64,000 bases of DNA from an uncultured Akkermansia sp. (lineage in GTDB: Bacteria > Verrucomicrobiota > Verrucomicrobiia > Verrucomicrobiales > Akkermansiaceae), in contig CANQGG010000006.1 of NCBI GenBank assembly GCA_947601655.1, forward strand, positions 1 to 64,000, read 5' to 3'. The notes under the pieces are model-generated. The model saw only the letters and a list, made by a program, of their open reading frames with translations, searched no databases and was not told the DNA's origin. The translations under genes and the position numbers were made by a program. Positions within the stretch are counted from its first letter, which is position 1, and each line of letters begins with the position of its first letter. This document shows, one piece after another, positions 24,192-33,796 of this stretch.

Positions 24192-26741
24192 TCAGCGGAA
24201 GATGGGAGTTCGCAACAGGAGGAATGAACGCGGCTCGCTGGAAAGAGAGCGGGCGTGCTTTTTCAGATCCTCTACGCTGCGGAGGATGACGCCGGAGCCG
24301 CTTTCCTCGAAGTGCTCAGCCGTTTCCCGCGGTACGGGCTGCACGACACCCGTCGTGAGAGAATAGGTTGCGAAACGATCGCCTTTCAAGCCGAGTACTG
24401 GGAGAATTTCCGTCGGTTCAATGCGCACCTTGCCAAAACGGGCCAGCAATTCCGCATAAGAGCGCGGCATGACGGTGGAGCTTCCGGCGCCGGTATAACC
24501 CGGATGATCCATGTAGTTGAGGGAGCCGAAGCCCTGCAGCACGGTGACCAATCGCGAATCGCGGCAAGCCTGCAGGAGTTCTTCAACCTGGCGGGCGTTG
24601 CCGGGATCGAGCGACTGCTGCTGACGTTTATCGGCATCTTCAGTGGAAGCCAGACGCTTTTCCCAGTCACGCAGGATGAAAGCGATTTCCGGGCTGTACT
24701 TTTCCTTGTCTTTCAGATAATTGCTGATGCGTGCGCGCCGACCGTATATATCCATCGCCACACCGAATATGGCACGGGCATCCTGCACGATCCGAGGGGG
24801 GATGCCGGAGGAATCCTTCTCCAGCGCCTTAAGCACGGCGTACAGCGACATGTCCGTGCGGCAGATTCTCGGTTTTTTGCGAGCGAATGTGCGGCAGAGG
24901 TGGCGAGAGAGAGCAATGGCTTCCCGTTTTACCTGAGCCCTTGTGCGGAGAAGCGGCGGCGCCTGCCCGTCTTTTTCAAGCCGGAGCAACTGTTTTTCGA
25001 CTTCTTCGCTCGGCGGATCGTTTGAGGTCTGCACTTCGATAAAAATTCCCTGCAAATGCGCGAGGTGCAGCAGCTTATCATCTGTCTCACCAACCTCGAG
25101 CCACCGACTGAGAAAGGTGTATTCCTGCAGATTCGGCACCATTTGCCGCATGGTTCTGCGAATCTGAGCGGCAGCGGAAGGTCCGATCACCCAGAGCGCG
25201 CGGCGAGCCAGAGCATCGTGAAAGAGGAAGCTCAGTGGAGCAGGGCAGCTCAACTTGTTGATTTTGTCAATCTCTTCCGAGATCATTCCGGGTGTCAGCG
25301 ACTCCCAGCTCCCCTTGTGCTTGAACCAATCTGTGAGAGAGGGCTCATTCGTGGAAACATCGTCGGCAAGAAGGCGCAGCATGGCGCGCCCGGCAGGCAA
25401 TGCACGGTCGATGTCCGAAGAGCGCTTTTTCAGCAGTTCACGAGCTTCCTCAGCGCCATGCGGATCCGGCTCATCGCTGCGAGAGCAGAGGAAAAAAGCG
25501 AGGCGGGCACACCAGGCAGCGATGGCGGGTTCATCGCTTTCTCGAGCGATCCGCAGCAGTAGTTGTTCCGCCTCCTTTGTCCCCCCAGTATCCAAGCGGG
25601 CAATGGCTTCCTGCAGAGTCTGCATCTCCGGACTCACCAGGCTGACCTTTTCCACAGGAACCGGAGCGACCCCGCGAAATATATTGAGTTTCGCCGGGCT
25701 GATCAGGAGCGCCAGAATGCCGCCGAGCAACAGAGAAATAAAAATGGCCGCTGCGCCGCGTACCAGGCGTTTCCAACGCAGGGAGACGCCCATGCGTGCC
25801 TCGTGTTCTCGTTTTTCAAGTTCACTGCGGACGTCGTCAAGCTCTTCGATAAGCTCGCCGTAATCAGCAGGTCGCTTGTGCGGAGAGAAGGCCGTCATGT
25901 GGTCCACCAGGTCGCTGAGGACACCGGGAGCATCCGGCTGTTTCTCAGCAAAGGAGGACCTGTTGCGCTTCAACTCCAGCAACTGGTTCACGGATTCCAC
26001 GGGTTCTGCAAACTGTCCGACCCCGGTAAGCAAGAAGTCCAGGGTAATGCCCAGAGCGTAGATGTCGGCACGCGCGTCTTCCTGTTCCCGATTGAGCGTT
26101 TCCGGTGCGGCGTAGTAGGGCGTCGCCCAGATAACCTCCTCCGTGTCTCCCTGTTTCTCGGCCAGGGCGAGACCGAAATCGATGACCTTTGCCTTACCGG
26201 GACGGGTGAGCAGAATGTTGCCGGGTTTCATGTCGCGGTGCAGCAACCCGGCTTTTTGCGCTGCGTCCAGCCCGCTAGCCACCTGTCGCACGATGCGTAC
26301 AGCCTCCAATGGCTTGAGAGGACCATGCTTGGCGACGCGGTGCTCCAAATTTTCACCTTCCACCAATTCCATCGCGATGTAGAACTGATCATAGGCGCGC
26401 CCAGCAGAATAGACGGCGGTGACGTTTTCATGCCGCACCCGAGCCATCATGGCACTCTCCTTTTCAAAGCGCTCGATGCGATCCCGGTCGTCCCGGAAGC
26501 GGTCGTTGAGCACTTTCAGCGCAAGTGGGCGCCGCAAGGAGACATCCAGCGCGCGGTACACCACACTCATGCCGCCGATACCCAGAACCCCCTCCAGGCG
26601 AAACCCACCGAGCTGTGCGTGCACTCGATCGACGAGATTGCACTGCGGACAGGAAACCTCGGCGTACAAGCCGAGGCTTGCAATATCCACCTGTGCGCCG
26701 CAACGCGGGCATGTCCAGATTTCGCTGCCCTTTTTGGCCAT
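24192..26741 (-). CDS. Zinc-ribbon Ser/Thr protein kinase, membrane-anchored
   Basis: An 849-aa protein. Residues 10-40 form a zinc ribbon with two CxxC knuckles (CPRCGAQ and CPQCN). The kinase domain follows at about 50-310, with IGGMSVVYRALD, catalytic lysine LALKVLND, catalytic loop LHRDMKPGNILL, IDFGLA and YYAAPETL. A single transmembrane helix (AAIFISLLLGGILALLIS) at about 330 leads to a 500-residue extracytoplasmic region, helical and TPR-like in feel, with no enzyme motif. It probably transmits an envelope signal. It is unlike the kinase at 12.9 kb, which lacks the zinc ribbon. Confidence 0.88.
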   Translation of the reverse strand: MAKKGSEIWTCPRCGAQVDIASLGLYAEVSCPQCNLVDRVHAQLGGFRLEGVLGIGGMSVVYRALDVSLRRPLALKVLNDRFRDDRDRIERFEKESAMMARVRHENVTAVYSAGRAYDQFYIAMELVEGENLEHRVAKHGPLKPLEAVRIVRQVASGLDAAQKAGLLHRDMKPGNILLTRPGKAKVIDFGLALAEKQGDTEEVIWATPYYAAPETLNREQEDARADIYALGITLDFLLTGVGQFAEPVESVNQLLELKRNRSSFAEKQPDAPGVLSDLVDHMTAFSPHKRPADYGELIEELDDVRSELEKREHEARMGVSLRWKRLVRGAAAIFISLLLGGILALLISPAKLNIFRGVAPVPVEKVSLVSPEMQTLQEAIARLDTGGTKEAEQLLLRIARESDEPAIAAWCARLAFFLCSRSDEPDPHGAEEARELLKKRSSDIDRALPAGRAMLRLLADDVSTNEPSLTDWFKHKGSWESLTPGMISEEIDKINKLSCPAPLSFLFHDALARRALWVIGPSAAAQIRRTMRQMVPNLQEYTFLSRWLEVGETDDKLLHLAHLQGIFIEVQTSNDPPSEEVEKQLLRLEKDGQAPPLLRTRAQVKREAIALSRHLCRTFARKKPRICRTDMSLYAVLKALEKDSSGIPPRIVQDARAIFGVAMDIYGRRARISNYLKDKEKYSPEIAFILRDWEKRLASTEDADKRQQQSLDPGNARQVEELLQACRDSRLVTVLQGFGSLNYMDHPGYTGAGSSTVMPRSYAELLARFGKVRIEPTEILPVLGLKGDRFATYSLTTGVVQPVPRETAEHFEESGSGVILRSVEDLKKHARSLSSEPRSFLLLRTPIFR

Positions 26742-26771
26742 GCGCGGCGGGTATTGGGTAAACTTGACGGA

Positions 26772-28172
26772 TTACTTGACGATTCTGGGCAGAGAGGCTG
26801 CCGCCACGGCTTGTCCATGGCGTTTCGTGCGCTCGTCCGGGACGCAGAGGTTGATGCTCAGCTCGGGGAACTCACCGTGCAGCACCTCTGTCGCTTTGTC
26901 GATAATAATCTGCCCTCCTTCACCGGTGGCCACGCGTCCCAGGAAAAGGAGGTTCTTCACATCGTAAAAGCGGGCGAAGTACGCCACAGAATAACCGAAC
27001 TCAACACCGATGGTTTCGTAGATTTTGCGGGCCCGTTCATCGCCTTCCGCCATGGCGGCCTGCACTTTTTTGAGCTGTTCCGGGAAGGGCATGTCGCCGA
27101 AGTCGAATCCCGCGCGCGGGGCGAGGCGGGCCACGGCCTGCTGGGAGAAGTACATGGCGCCTACGCCTTTGTCCTTTGACCACTCATCTACTCCGCCGTC
27201 TTCCTGATAGTCCACCGGCACGAAGGCGAGCTCATTGAGCCAGGGCATGATGTGCCCCTCGGGATCCACATAGCCGGAAGCGAGGGAGGTGCCCATGGCA
27301 ATGCCCAGCACAGAATCATCATTCATCCCCATGGCTCCGGCAAGGGCTGTTACTTCCCCATCGTTCACGACCTCAAAGGGCACATCTCTGCCCATGCGTT
27401 CGCTCCACCGCTGCTGCAATGTGTGGAACATCGGACGGATGACGCGCCGAAAATCCTCCGGATCAATTCCACGGAAGAGGGATGCCACACGGGGCTCGTT
27501 ATTCACGTACACGCCTGCAGCGGATCCGCCGATAGCGTCCACATGAGGGAGGTGTTTGGCGACGCGTAGCAGGGAATCATCCACGCCCTCCAGGTGGTAA
27601 TTCGGATCCTTCTCATGGTAGGGGTTCCAAACGACTTCTTCGGAATAGACCACCTCACCATTGACGACTGCAGCGGCCTTGCGATCTGAGCCGCCGAGGT
27701 CGAAGCCGATGCGGCAGCCATCCAGATTGCGACCCAGCGAGATCGAATTGATGTGCTCTGCCGGCAGGTCAGCCGCACTCGCCACCTTCACCACCTCGAT
27801 GGGCTTGTCGTAGATCAGCCTGCCGATAAAGTCCCAGTCAAACTCCCTTGCACCGCCTTTGCAGTAAGTTGACGCCAGCATATCCGCCACTTTGTCATCT
27901 CCTGCCACCATGATGGTGCAGCCACCCTTCATCCAGAGCAAAAATTTTACAATACGCTCCACGTACCGGTTGTTCAGCGCTTCATTTTCCGGACCCTCAG
28001 GCAGAAGCTGTCCCTTCCAGCGAAAGCATGCGCCATCCTGTCGTGTGAGAGCCAACTCAATTATGTGGCTTCCGGGAGTTGCTGCTACCTTTTCCTCAAA
28101 GGCTTTGTTCCATAATACCGGCGCAACGAAGTCCGGATCCAGCTCAGGTGTGTATTTCGCTTGTGTCTTCAT
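26772..28172 (-). CDS. ROK-family sugar kinase-like protein
   Basis: A 466-aa protein with the actin-like ATPase fold of ROK kinases: phosphate-1 motif RIGFDLGGSDRKAAAVVNG, VDAIGGSAAGVYVNNEP and NDGEVTALAGAMGMNDDSVL with GIAMGTSLASG as phosphate-2/adenosine parts. It is longer than usual ROK kinases (about 300 aa), with an N-terminal extension of about 160 residues. The ROK zinc-motif cysteines are not evident. It probably phosphorylates a hexose. The start at 28172 (MKTQAKY) is chosen over 28211. TATAAG upstream could be its -10 box. Confidence 0.72.
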   Translation of the reverse strand: MKTQAKYTPELDPDFVAPVLWNKAFEEKVAATPGSHIIELALTRQDGACFRWKGQLLPEGPENEALNNRYVERIVKFLLWMKGGCTIMVAGDDKVADMLASTYCKGGAREFDWDFIGRLIYDKPIEVVKVASAADLPAEHINSISLGRNLDGCRIGFDLGGSDRKAAAVVNGEVVYSEEVVWNPYHEKDPNYHLEGVDDSLLRVAKHLPHVDAIGGSAAGVYVNNEPRVASLFRGIDPEDFRRVIRPMFHTLQQRWSERMGRDVPFEVVNDGEVTALAGAMGMNDDSVLGIAMGTSLASGYVDPEGHIMPWLNELAFVPVDYQEDGGVDEWSKDKGVGAMYFSQQAVARLAPRAGFDFGDMPFPEQLKKVQAAMAEGDERARKIYETIGVEFGYSVAYFARFYDVKNLLFLGRVATGEGGQIIIDKATEVLHGEFPELSINLCVPDERTKRHGQAVAAASLPRIVK

Positions 28173-28244
28173 GAGATTTCGATGCTTCTTATAGCATTTT
28201 CCCCTTTCCATGACCAGAAAAAAACGAAGAAAACATCATCGGGG

Positions 28245-28679
28245 CTATTGGGAGTCATCCGTCTTTGCGTTTGTCTGGATTCTCAAGGGTATCTGCTCAA
28301 CCTGCAGACCCGCTTCATCCAACGTGTCGAGCACCTGCAACAGAGCCCCGAGGGAGGCTTCATCCGCCGCAGCGACCTGGAGCCGCGATTGAGGCGCGCG
28401 GTCCAGCAGCTCGCGAAGGGCGGGGAACAGTTCGTCGGATGAAATTTTTTTACCACCGAGGGCGAGGGCGCCGTTCGAAGAGACTTCGAGCAGCACCTGA
28501 GTATTGTCTCCCTTTTCGCCGGCGAGGTGTTGCGTACGCGGCAGAGCGACGTCCAGCACACTCACCTGGCGCTTGAATTCGGTGTGTACGATGAAGAAGA
28601 TGAGCAGGATGGTGAGGATATCCAGCATCGGAACGATGGGGATGCCCGGTGTTCCCGCAGCTTTGCGGTAGATATTCAT
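28245..28679 (-). CDS. exbD: ExbD/TolR-family biopolymer transport protein
   Basis: A 144-aa protein with a short cytoplasmic head, one transmembrane helix (IPIVPMLDILTILLIFFIVH) whose Asp is the conserved proton-path residue, and a periplasmic domain. It works with ExbB and TonB to use the proton gradient for outer-membrane transport. It is the last of three adjacent genes in the order tonB-exbB-exbD. Confidence 0.88.
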   Translation of the reverse strand: MNIYRKAAGTPGIPIVPMLDILTILLIFFIVHTEFKRQVSVLDVALPRTQHLAGEKGDNTQVLLEVSSNGALALGGKKISSDELFPALRELLDRAPQSRLQVAAADEASLGALLQVLDTLDEAGLQVEQIPLRIQTNAKTDDSQ

Positions 28680-28705
28680 GGAGAATGTATGGATGAGGGA
28701 AGAAG

Positions 28706-29308
28706 TTATTTGCCCGGGGAGGAAAGCAAATCGGTGAAGAAACGATCGATACGGGCGGCGCGGCGCTCCAATCCCCTCTCGAAGCAGGTGAGTGCGATGA
28801 TGCCCGGCACTGCGATCGCCAATCCGAATATCGTGGTGTACAGGGCGGTGGATATTCCCATGGCGATTCCCGGTTCTGCGCCGGATCCACCGAACACTCC
28901 GAAGATTTCCACAAGACCCCAGGCGGTGCCGAGGATGCCGAGCATGGGTGCAATGTTGGTGATGACGCTGATGGTGGCCATGCCGACGCGTTGGGAATCG
29001 ATGAGCAGGCGCAGACGGGATTCCATCTGCTCTTTGATGTGCGGTTCACCGCGGCGCTGGAGCACGAAGAGCACTTCCTGCGCGAGGGGCGAACTGTTCC
29101 GCAGACAGCAGTCGCTGAGAGCCGGCGCGGGATCTATGTCGTTTTCGCGAGCCATTGACATGGCGCTCTGTAGTTTACCCAGGAAGCGGCCATCGCCCGT
29201 GAAAAGCAGGTGGTAGATGATGGCGGCTACGAGGATGAGCGAGCAGGCCAGAAGGGGGTATCCGAACGGCTGGCAGGCATCGAAGAATCGGAGGATAGTT
29301 TCTGTCAT
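28706..29308 (-). CDS. exbB: ExbB/TolQ/MotA-family proton channel protein
   Basis: A 200-aa protein with three transmembrane segments. The region IAPMLGILGTAWGLVEIFGV is the family's signature proton-channel helix, and the following ALYTTIFGLAIAVPGIIA is the third helix. It forms the stator with the ExbD protein encoded 26 bases downstream. Confidence 0.9.
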   Translation of the reverse strand: MTETILRFFDACQPFGYPLLACSLILVAAIIYHLLFTGDGRFLGKLQSAMSMARENDIDPAPALSDCCLRNSSPLAQEVLFVLQRRGEPHIKEQMESRLRLLIDSQRVGMATISVITNIAPMLGILGTAWGLVEIFGVFGGSGAEPGIAMGISTALYTTIFGLAIAVPGIIALTCFERGLERRAARIDRFFTDLLSSPGK

Positions 29309-29329
29309 GGTGGATAATGGGGTTGTGTG

Positions 29330-30469
29330 TTAATCGAAATTGAAGGTAAAAATGAGTTCCAGAAGGTCACCGTGCATTTCTCGCCGCACCTGAGAGGGCA
29401 TAGGCGGCAGTGAGGCGTTCCTGATGGCGCCGAAGGTGAAGGATTGCTGGATCATGCTTGCCCCGCGCCGCCGTACGAGCTCCATATTTTCCAGCAGTCC
29501 GTCGGCATTGATGCGCAGACTGACGACGACGCTGCCGGGGATGATGTCTCCCCGGTGTTCATCACACGCCCGGTACCAGAAATACGCGATGCGGCGGTAG
29601 ATTTCCTCCTCATAGCGTCCGCGTGGGGTGGATGCAACGTTCAGCGAGGGACGACTTCCTACGACAAACCTGCCGGTGCTGCGGGTGAGGCGTTCATTCG
29701 TGCGAAATCCTGCTCCGAGCGGTTGTGCGCTGTCCGCCAGAGAGGGATCATACACGGGGCCAGGCCTGCCGGGAGATGGGACGCGGATGGGATTCACGGC
29801 GGGGCGGATGCGGATGGGGGCGTTTCCCTCCTGTTCTCCTTCTCCCTGTTGCCGAGTGGCGAGGCGTATTGAGGCGGCATTCATCCCCTCATCATCTCTT
29901 TTCGGGATCTGAACAGCAGGGATTCCTGCCCTGCCGGCTTCGGCCTGTCGCCGCGACTCGCCCTCCGTTGATGGCTGCCTCTGCGGTGGCGGAGGAATGG
30001 TCGGCGCAGCGGGTGGTGCGGGTGGCGGTGTCGCGCGGCGGGAAGTCCGGGTGTCCTCCAGGGGACCCTTCTGTGCGCGCTGAGAGAAGGTGACTACTTC
30101 TTCGCTATCTTCTCCGTTCTGTGTGGGCAGAGGGGCATCACTTTGCCGCTTCGGGGCAAATTCGGAGGCGCTTTGCACGCTGTCGCGAGCACCGACAAAA
30201 TCCGCCCGCGTCGGCGTTTGTTCTTCTCGTTCAGGGTCGGTCTTGGCAAAGGGAAGTTTTTCTTCTTCCTGCTGCTGCTCTACCCTCGTCATGCGCAACA
30301 CGCGGCGCTTTTTCTCTGTCCAAGGTGTTGGGTTCCCCTTCCTTTCCACCATCCCTACCGATCCTACTGTCACCAGCAAAATCATCATTATCAGGTGCAC
30401 CAGTGCAGAAAGAGCCATGCTCAGCGTCACGCGACCAAGCGTTCGTCTCCCTGTCACCTCCTCGTGCAT
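29330..30469 (-). CDS. TonB-like energy transducer
   Basis: A 379-aa protein. An N-terminal anchor helix (ALSALVHLIMMILLVTVGSV) is followed by about 220 residues rich in Pro, Glu, Arg and Gln, a periplasm-spanning linker. A C-terminal domain ends YRACDEHRGDIIPGSVVVSL, then FGAIRNASLPPMPSQ, which resembles the TonB/TolA C-terminal fold. It heads the operon with exbB and exbD, which fixes the role. Outer-membrane partners are outside the window. Confidence 0.8.
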   Translation of the reverse strand: MHEEVTGRRTLGRVTLSMALSALVHLIMMILLVTVGSVGMVERKGNPTPWTEKKRRVLRMTRVEQQQEEEKLPFAKTDPEREEQTPTRADFVGARDSVQSASEFAPKRQSDAPLPTQNGEDSEEVVTFSQRAQKGPLEDTRTSRRATPPPAPPAAPTIPPPPQRQPSTEGESRRQAEAGRAGIPAVQIPKRDDEGMNAASIRLATRQQGEGEQEGNAPIRIRPAVNPIRVPSPGRPGPVYDPSLADSAQPLGAGFRTNERLTRSTGRFVVGSRPSLNVASTPRGRYEEEIYRRIAYFWYRACDEHRGDIIPGSVVVSLRINADGLLENMELVRRRGASMIQQSFTFGAIRNASLPPMPSQVRREMHGDLLELIFTFNFD

Positions 30470-30562
30470 GTGTTTTTTTTACCATACTCCCCATCTGCTC
30501 GCAAGCTCTCCATGGGGCGATTTCATGAGAAAAAGCGATTTCAATTTTCAGTTTTGACTCAT

Positions 30563-30854
30563 GATGCGTTTATCTTGCAGAATTTGCGCGCTGGCGCGCA
30601 AAGTTGCGGAGCAGGAGCAAGCCGAATTTCTGAATCGACGCGCTTTTGGGACCGGAAAGGTTTTGGATAAGCTGAACCGTCTTGCAGGCTTTGTGTAGTT
30701 TTTTCGAATGATGAGAGTATGCAGGGACTTCTTGAGAGTCCTCATCATGATTGACCGCTTGTCGTCATGATTTTTGGTGCGTATCAACGGTGATATCAGT
30801 TAACAAAAGTATTTTTCTCTGTTGCTTCACTTCTCTCAAATGCGTTTGCACTAG
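30563..30854. mobile_element. MITE-like element, left end degraded
   Basis: Close copy of most of the 12.2-kb element: hairpin GCGCGC-TGG-GCGCGC, GGAAAGGTTTTGGATAAGCT, CCGTCTTGCAGGCTTTG, CATGATTGACCGCTTG, then CTTCTCTCAAATGCGTTTGC and the terminus ACTAG (elsewhere CCCTG). The left terminal repeat is reduced to GATGCGTTTATC. No target duplication is detectable. Confidence 0.7.
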
Positions 30855-30897
30855 AAAACACATTGAATGAAAGAGTTTTTTGAAAAGAGGAGAGACG

Positions 30898-31002
30898 ATG
30901 GATAGATTTGCTTTTTTGTTGCGTGGCTTTTTTGAAGATGAGCAGTTCCCTTTTCAGGTTCTTTCCCTTTTTTCCTCGCTTCCCATTGGAGTTTTTAGAT
31001 AA
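30898..31002 (+). CDS. Possible 34-aa peptide
   Basis: ATG preceded by a good ribosome-binding site (GAGGAGAGACG), unusual for this genome. It encodes MDRFAFLLRGFFEDEQFPFQ and a short hydrophobic tail. It is unsupported by homology and may be chance. Otherwise 30855-31049 holds nothing. Confidence 0.3.
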   Translation: MDRFAFLLRGFFEDEQFPFQVLSLFSSLPIGVFR

Positions 31003-31049
31003 TATTTTCTTAACTAAATTATTATGAGATAATTACGTCATTTTTCAGG

Positions 31050-31247
31050 GTGTATATCTCTTTCCTAATGCGATGTACAGCCAAAAAACAAAAAAATCGC
31101 ATAGCGACGTGGAATTCGGGAATTTTGAAAAAGACAAAAGGAAAAGGCGCGATTGTTGGAATTGCGAAGGATTTATTCATATAATTTATTGATTGATAAA
31201 TAGTAATTAAAATCTATACAGTACATCGCATTAGGAAAGAGATACAC
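31050..31247. repeat. AT-rich element with 23-bp inverted ends
   Basis: ATCTCTTTCCTAATGCGATG plus TAC at 31056-31078 is the exact reverse complement of 31221-31243; with small gaps the match extends to GTGTAT/ATACAC. The interior 142 bp is AT-rich and non-coding. It stands at the left edge of the glycan gene island. Confidence 0.7.
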
Positions 31248-31272
31248 TACGCCCCGTTGGTGTTCCCGGTAT

Positions 31273-32310
31273 ATGCTTCAGCAAAGATCGACAGGTCTCG
31301 CGAATGCGCAGAGCAGAGCGCGAGAAGTGCCAGAGGTATCTGTGATCATGCCTGTGTACAACACACGGCAGGAATGGCTCGATACGGCTATTGGCAGCAT
31401 TCTGGGGCAAACCTTCAAAGATTTCGAACTTATCATCATTGACGACGGTTCGGACGAGACCACTCAGCGTCAGCTCAGCGGATATAAAGATTCGCGGATC
31501 GTGTACCTGCGGTTGGAAGAGAACATGAAGGCGGCCATAGCACGCAATGAAGGGCTGAAGATAGCGCGCGGGCAATATATCGCCTTCATGGATTCGGATG
31601 ACATTTCCCTGCCGGAAAGATTGGAGAAACAGGTAGAGTACATGGAAAGTCACCTGGGCGTCGGTCTGGTTAGCACGCGGATAGGAGACGCAGAGCATCC
31701 CCGGAGAGCAGAACGTCTGAGGGAGGCGAATTGTTCCAAACAGATTGAATGTGACCTGTTGCTCGTGGGCAACGTACTCTGCACTTCCTCGGTGATGGTG
31801 CGCCGGGAGGTTCTTCATCGGGAGAATGTGCAATTTTGTGCAGACTGTGTTCTTGCTCAAGATTACAAGATGTGGCTGGATCTTCTGGGCAGGACAGAAT
31901 TTGGGAAGATGGATGATGTTCTTGTGAGATACCGCAAGAGGAAGCCAAATCCGAAAAGAGAAAGGCAGGAGGAAATAGCCTGCCGTATACAAACAGAGAC
32001 ACTTAATCGGAAATTCGGGGTACGAGTGGATGAGGCAGAGATGCTCGTTTCGTTCCTGCACGGCAAAGAGGTATCAGGTGACGGAGAACTCTTGCTTGCG
32101 ACTATGAACCATATCATCGAACAGTTGGAAGTCGGAGGATATAAAAGACAGTATGCGGAAGCTTCCCTTCAGTGGGCGCTTCGCAAAGTTCTTCACCGCA
32201 CGAGAACGTGGCGCAGACAGTTGCGTTTGATACGGCTGCTGCACAACAACATTTGGCGGCCAAACTTGTTCTGTCGATTATTTTGCCTGTTTACAAGGGG
32301 AATTTTATGA
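31273..32310 (+). CDS. Family 2 glycosyltransferase
   Basis: A 345-aa protein with a GT-A fold: PEVSVIMPVYNTRQEWLDTA, nucleotide-binding IIDDGSDE, NEGLKIARGQYIAFMDSDD with the DxD-type metal motif, and LAQDYKMWLDLL, where the ED/Q-D region holds the catalytic base. It transfers a sugar from a nucleotide donor, probably to a cell-surface glycan. It is the first gene of the AT-richer glycan island, directly after the inverted-repeat element. Confidence 0.85.
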   Translation: MLQQRSTGLANAQSRAREVPEVSVIMPVYNTRQEWLDTAIGSILGQTFKDFELIIIDDGSDETTQRQLSGYKDSRIVYLRLEENMKAAIARNEGLKIARGQYIAFMDSDDISLPERLEKQVEYMESHLGVGLVSTRIGDAEHPRRAERLREANCSKQIECDLLLVGNVLCTSSVMVRREVLHRENVQFCADCVLAQDYKMWLDLLGRTEFGKMDDVLVRYRKRKPNPKRERQEEIACRIQTETLNRKFGVRVDEAEMLVSFLHGKEVSGDGELLLATMNHIIEQLEVGGYKRQYAEASLQWALRKVLHRTRTWRRQLRLIRLLHNNIWRPNLFCRLFCLFTRGIL

Positions 32311-32474
32311 TCGCAGTCTTCGTCACAAAAGGAGCCGATCTCTTCGGTTCATATCTCCGTACCCGGATTCTGAGCAGAGAGCGGATGATACTTTGTTCGG
32401 ATAACAACAGCACCAGGCTCATCGAAAATATGATGAAATCGTTGGAGCGGATCCCGACGCGACAAATAAGATAG
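32262..32474 (+). pseudogene. Possible fragment of a second GT2 gene
   Basis: In the frame of the ORF at 32172-32474, LVLSIILPVYKGNF looks like the first strand of a GT2 domain (compare VSVIIPVYN), but the following residues do not continue the fold. It overlaps the tail of the intact GT2 gene. May be debris of a deleted neighbour or chance. Confidence 0.25.
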
Positions 32475-32497
32475 TTCGAAACGCAAATCAGCAAGGC

Positions 32498-33751
32498 ATG
32501 AAAGTCGCTATCATAGGAACAGGGTATGTGGGACTGCCCACAGGAGTGGGACTGGAAAGTCTCGGACACGATGTCACCTGCATCGACTGTGACCGAGAGA
32601 AGGTGGAGAAGCTGCGTGCGGGAGTAGTGACGCTTTTTGAGGAGGGGCTCGAAGACCTTCTGAAGTCCGGGTTGCAGTCTGGGCGACTCACCTTCACCGA
32701 TTCCATGGAGCAGGGCGTGCGCGAAGCACAGCTCATCCTGTTGGCAGTGGGTACGCCCCCGGACCGTCAGACAGGGCAAGCCGACTTGCGCCATCTGTTT
32801 GGAGCCGTGAAACAACTGGCGCCCTTCCTGTCTTCTGATGTTGTCGTGGCTGTCAAGTCCACCGTACCCGTGGGCACGGGAGATGAAGTGGAGACCCTAT
32901 TGCGTCGTCTGAATCCGACAGCCCATGTGGAAGTTATTTCGTTGCCGGAGTTTCTGCGAGAGGGCTATGCTGTGCATGACTTCTTCCACCCGGCGCGTAT
33001 CGTCGTGGGTACGCAATCGGGGAGAGCCCGCGAGTTGATCCGTGAGCTTTATGCTCCCTTGCCCAACGTACCGAGATTCCTCTTCGTGTCGCGGCGTTCC
33101 TCCGAAGCCATCAAATACGCCTCTAACGCGTTCCTCGCGGTGAAGATCCATTACATCAATGAGATGGCCGACTTCTGCGAGGCAGCGGGAGCCAATATTC
33201 ACGAGGTCGCGCAAGGCATGGGGTTGGATTCACGTATCGGTCCTGTCTTCCTCAGACCCGGTCCTGGCTATGGCGGCTCATGCTTTCCGAAGGATACAAA
33301 GGCTATTGATCACATGGCGCACAAGTTAGGGGTGGAGCTCTCGCTCATCCGCGCAGCCATCAAGGGAAACAAGAAACGCCGTGAGAACATGGCGCAGCGC
33401 ATTATGAAGGAAGTTGAAGATATACCCTCCCCGAAGATAGCTATATGGGGACTGGCTTTCAAGGAAGGGACGGATGATTGCCGGGAGAGTCCCGCTGTGG
33501 AGATTGTGCAGCGCCTGGCGAATCACCACGTGGACGTGTGCGTCTACGACCCGCAGGCCATGACGACGGCGCGCCGCATCCTGGGCGACAGTGTCCGATA
33601 CGCTCCGGATATGTACAGCGCGGCGCAGGGAGCCGATGTGTTGGCCATTCTCACGGAATGGCCGCAGTTTGATGCGGCGGACTGGAAACGTGTGGCAGGC
33701 GGGCTGCGCTCTCGCCATATTTTAGACTTCCGCTTTTTTAAAAAACGATGA
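32498..33751 (+). CDS. ugd: UDP-glucose/GDP-mannose 6-dehydrogenase family
   Basis: Oxidises a nucleotide hexose to the uronic acid using two NAD+. The Rossmann VAIIGTGYVGLPTGVGLESL opens the protein. KSTVPVGTGDEV, LPEFLREG and the catalytic-cysteine motif PGPGYGGSCFPKDTKAI follow, then the C-terminal UDP-binding FKEGTDDCRESPA. Length 417 aa fits UDP-glucose dehydrogenase. It supplies a uronic-acid donor for the adjacent glycosyltransferases. Confidence 0.92.
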   Translation: MKVAIIGTGYVGLPTGVGLESLGHDVTCIDCDREKVEKLRAGVVTLFEEGLEDLLKSGLQSGRLTFTDSMEQGVREAQLILLAVGTPPDRQTGQADLRHLFGAVKQLAPFLSSDVVVAVKSTVPVGTGDEVETLLRRLNPTAHVEVISLPEFLREGYAVHDFFHPARIVVGTQSGRARELIRELYAPLPNVPRFLFVSRRSSEAIKYASNAFLAVKIHYINEMADFCEAAGANIHEVAQGMGLDSRIGPVFLRPGPGYGGSCFPKDTKAIDHMAHKLGVELSLIRAAIKGNKKRRENMAQRIMKEVEDIPSPKIAIWGLAFKEGTDDCRESPAVEIVQRLANHHVDVCVYDPQAMTTARRILGDSVRYAPDMYSAAQGADVLAILTEWPQFDAADWKRVAGGLRSRHILDFRFFKKR

Positions 33752-33796
33752 AGAGGTGAATGAATAACAAATTTTGGCAATTAATAATCAACGTGT

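Noticed and set aside
12903-26741. The two Ser/Thr kinases as parts of a defence system
   Set aside because: Both are membrane sensors with housekeeping neighbours and no nuclease, NTPase or other defence partner beside them.
25563-27179. 538-aa plus-strand ORF opposite the zinc-ribbon kinase and ROK kinase
   Set aside because: Spans two well-supported minus-strand genes and their gap; no recognisable protein.
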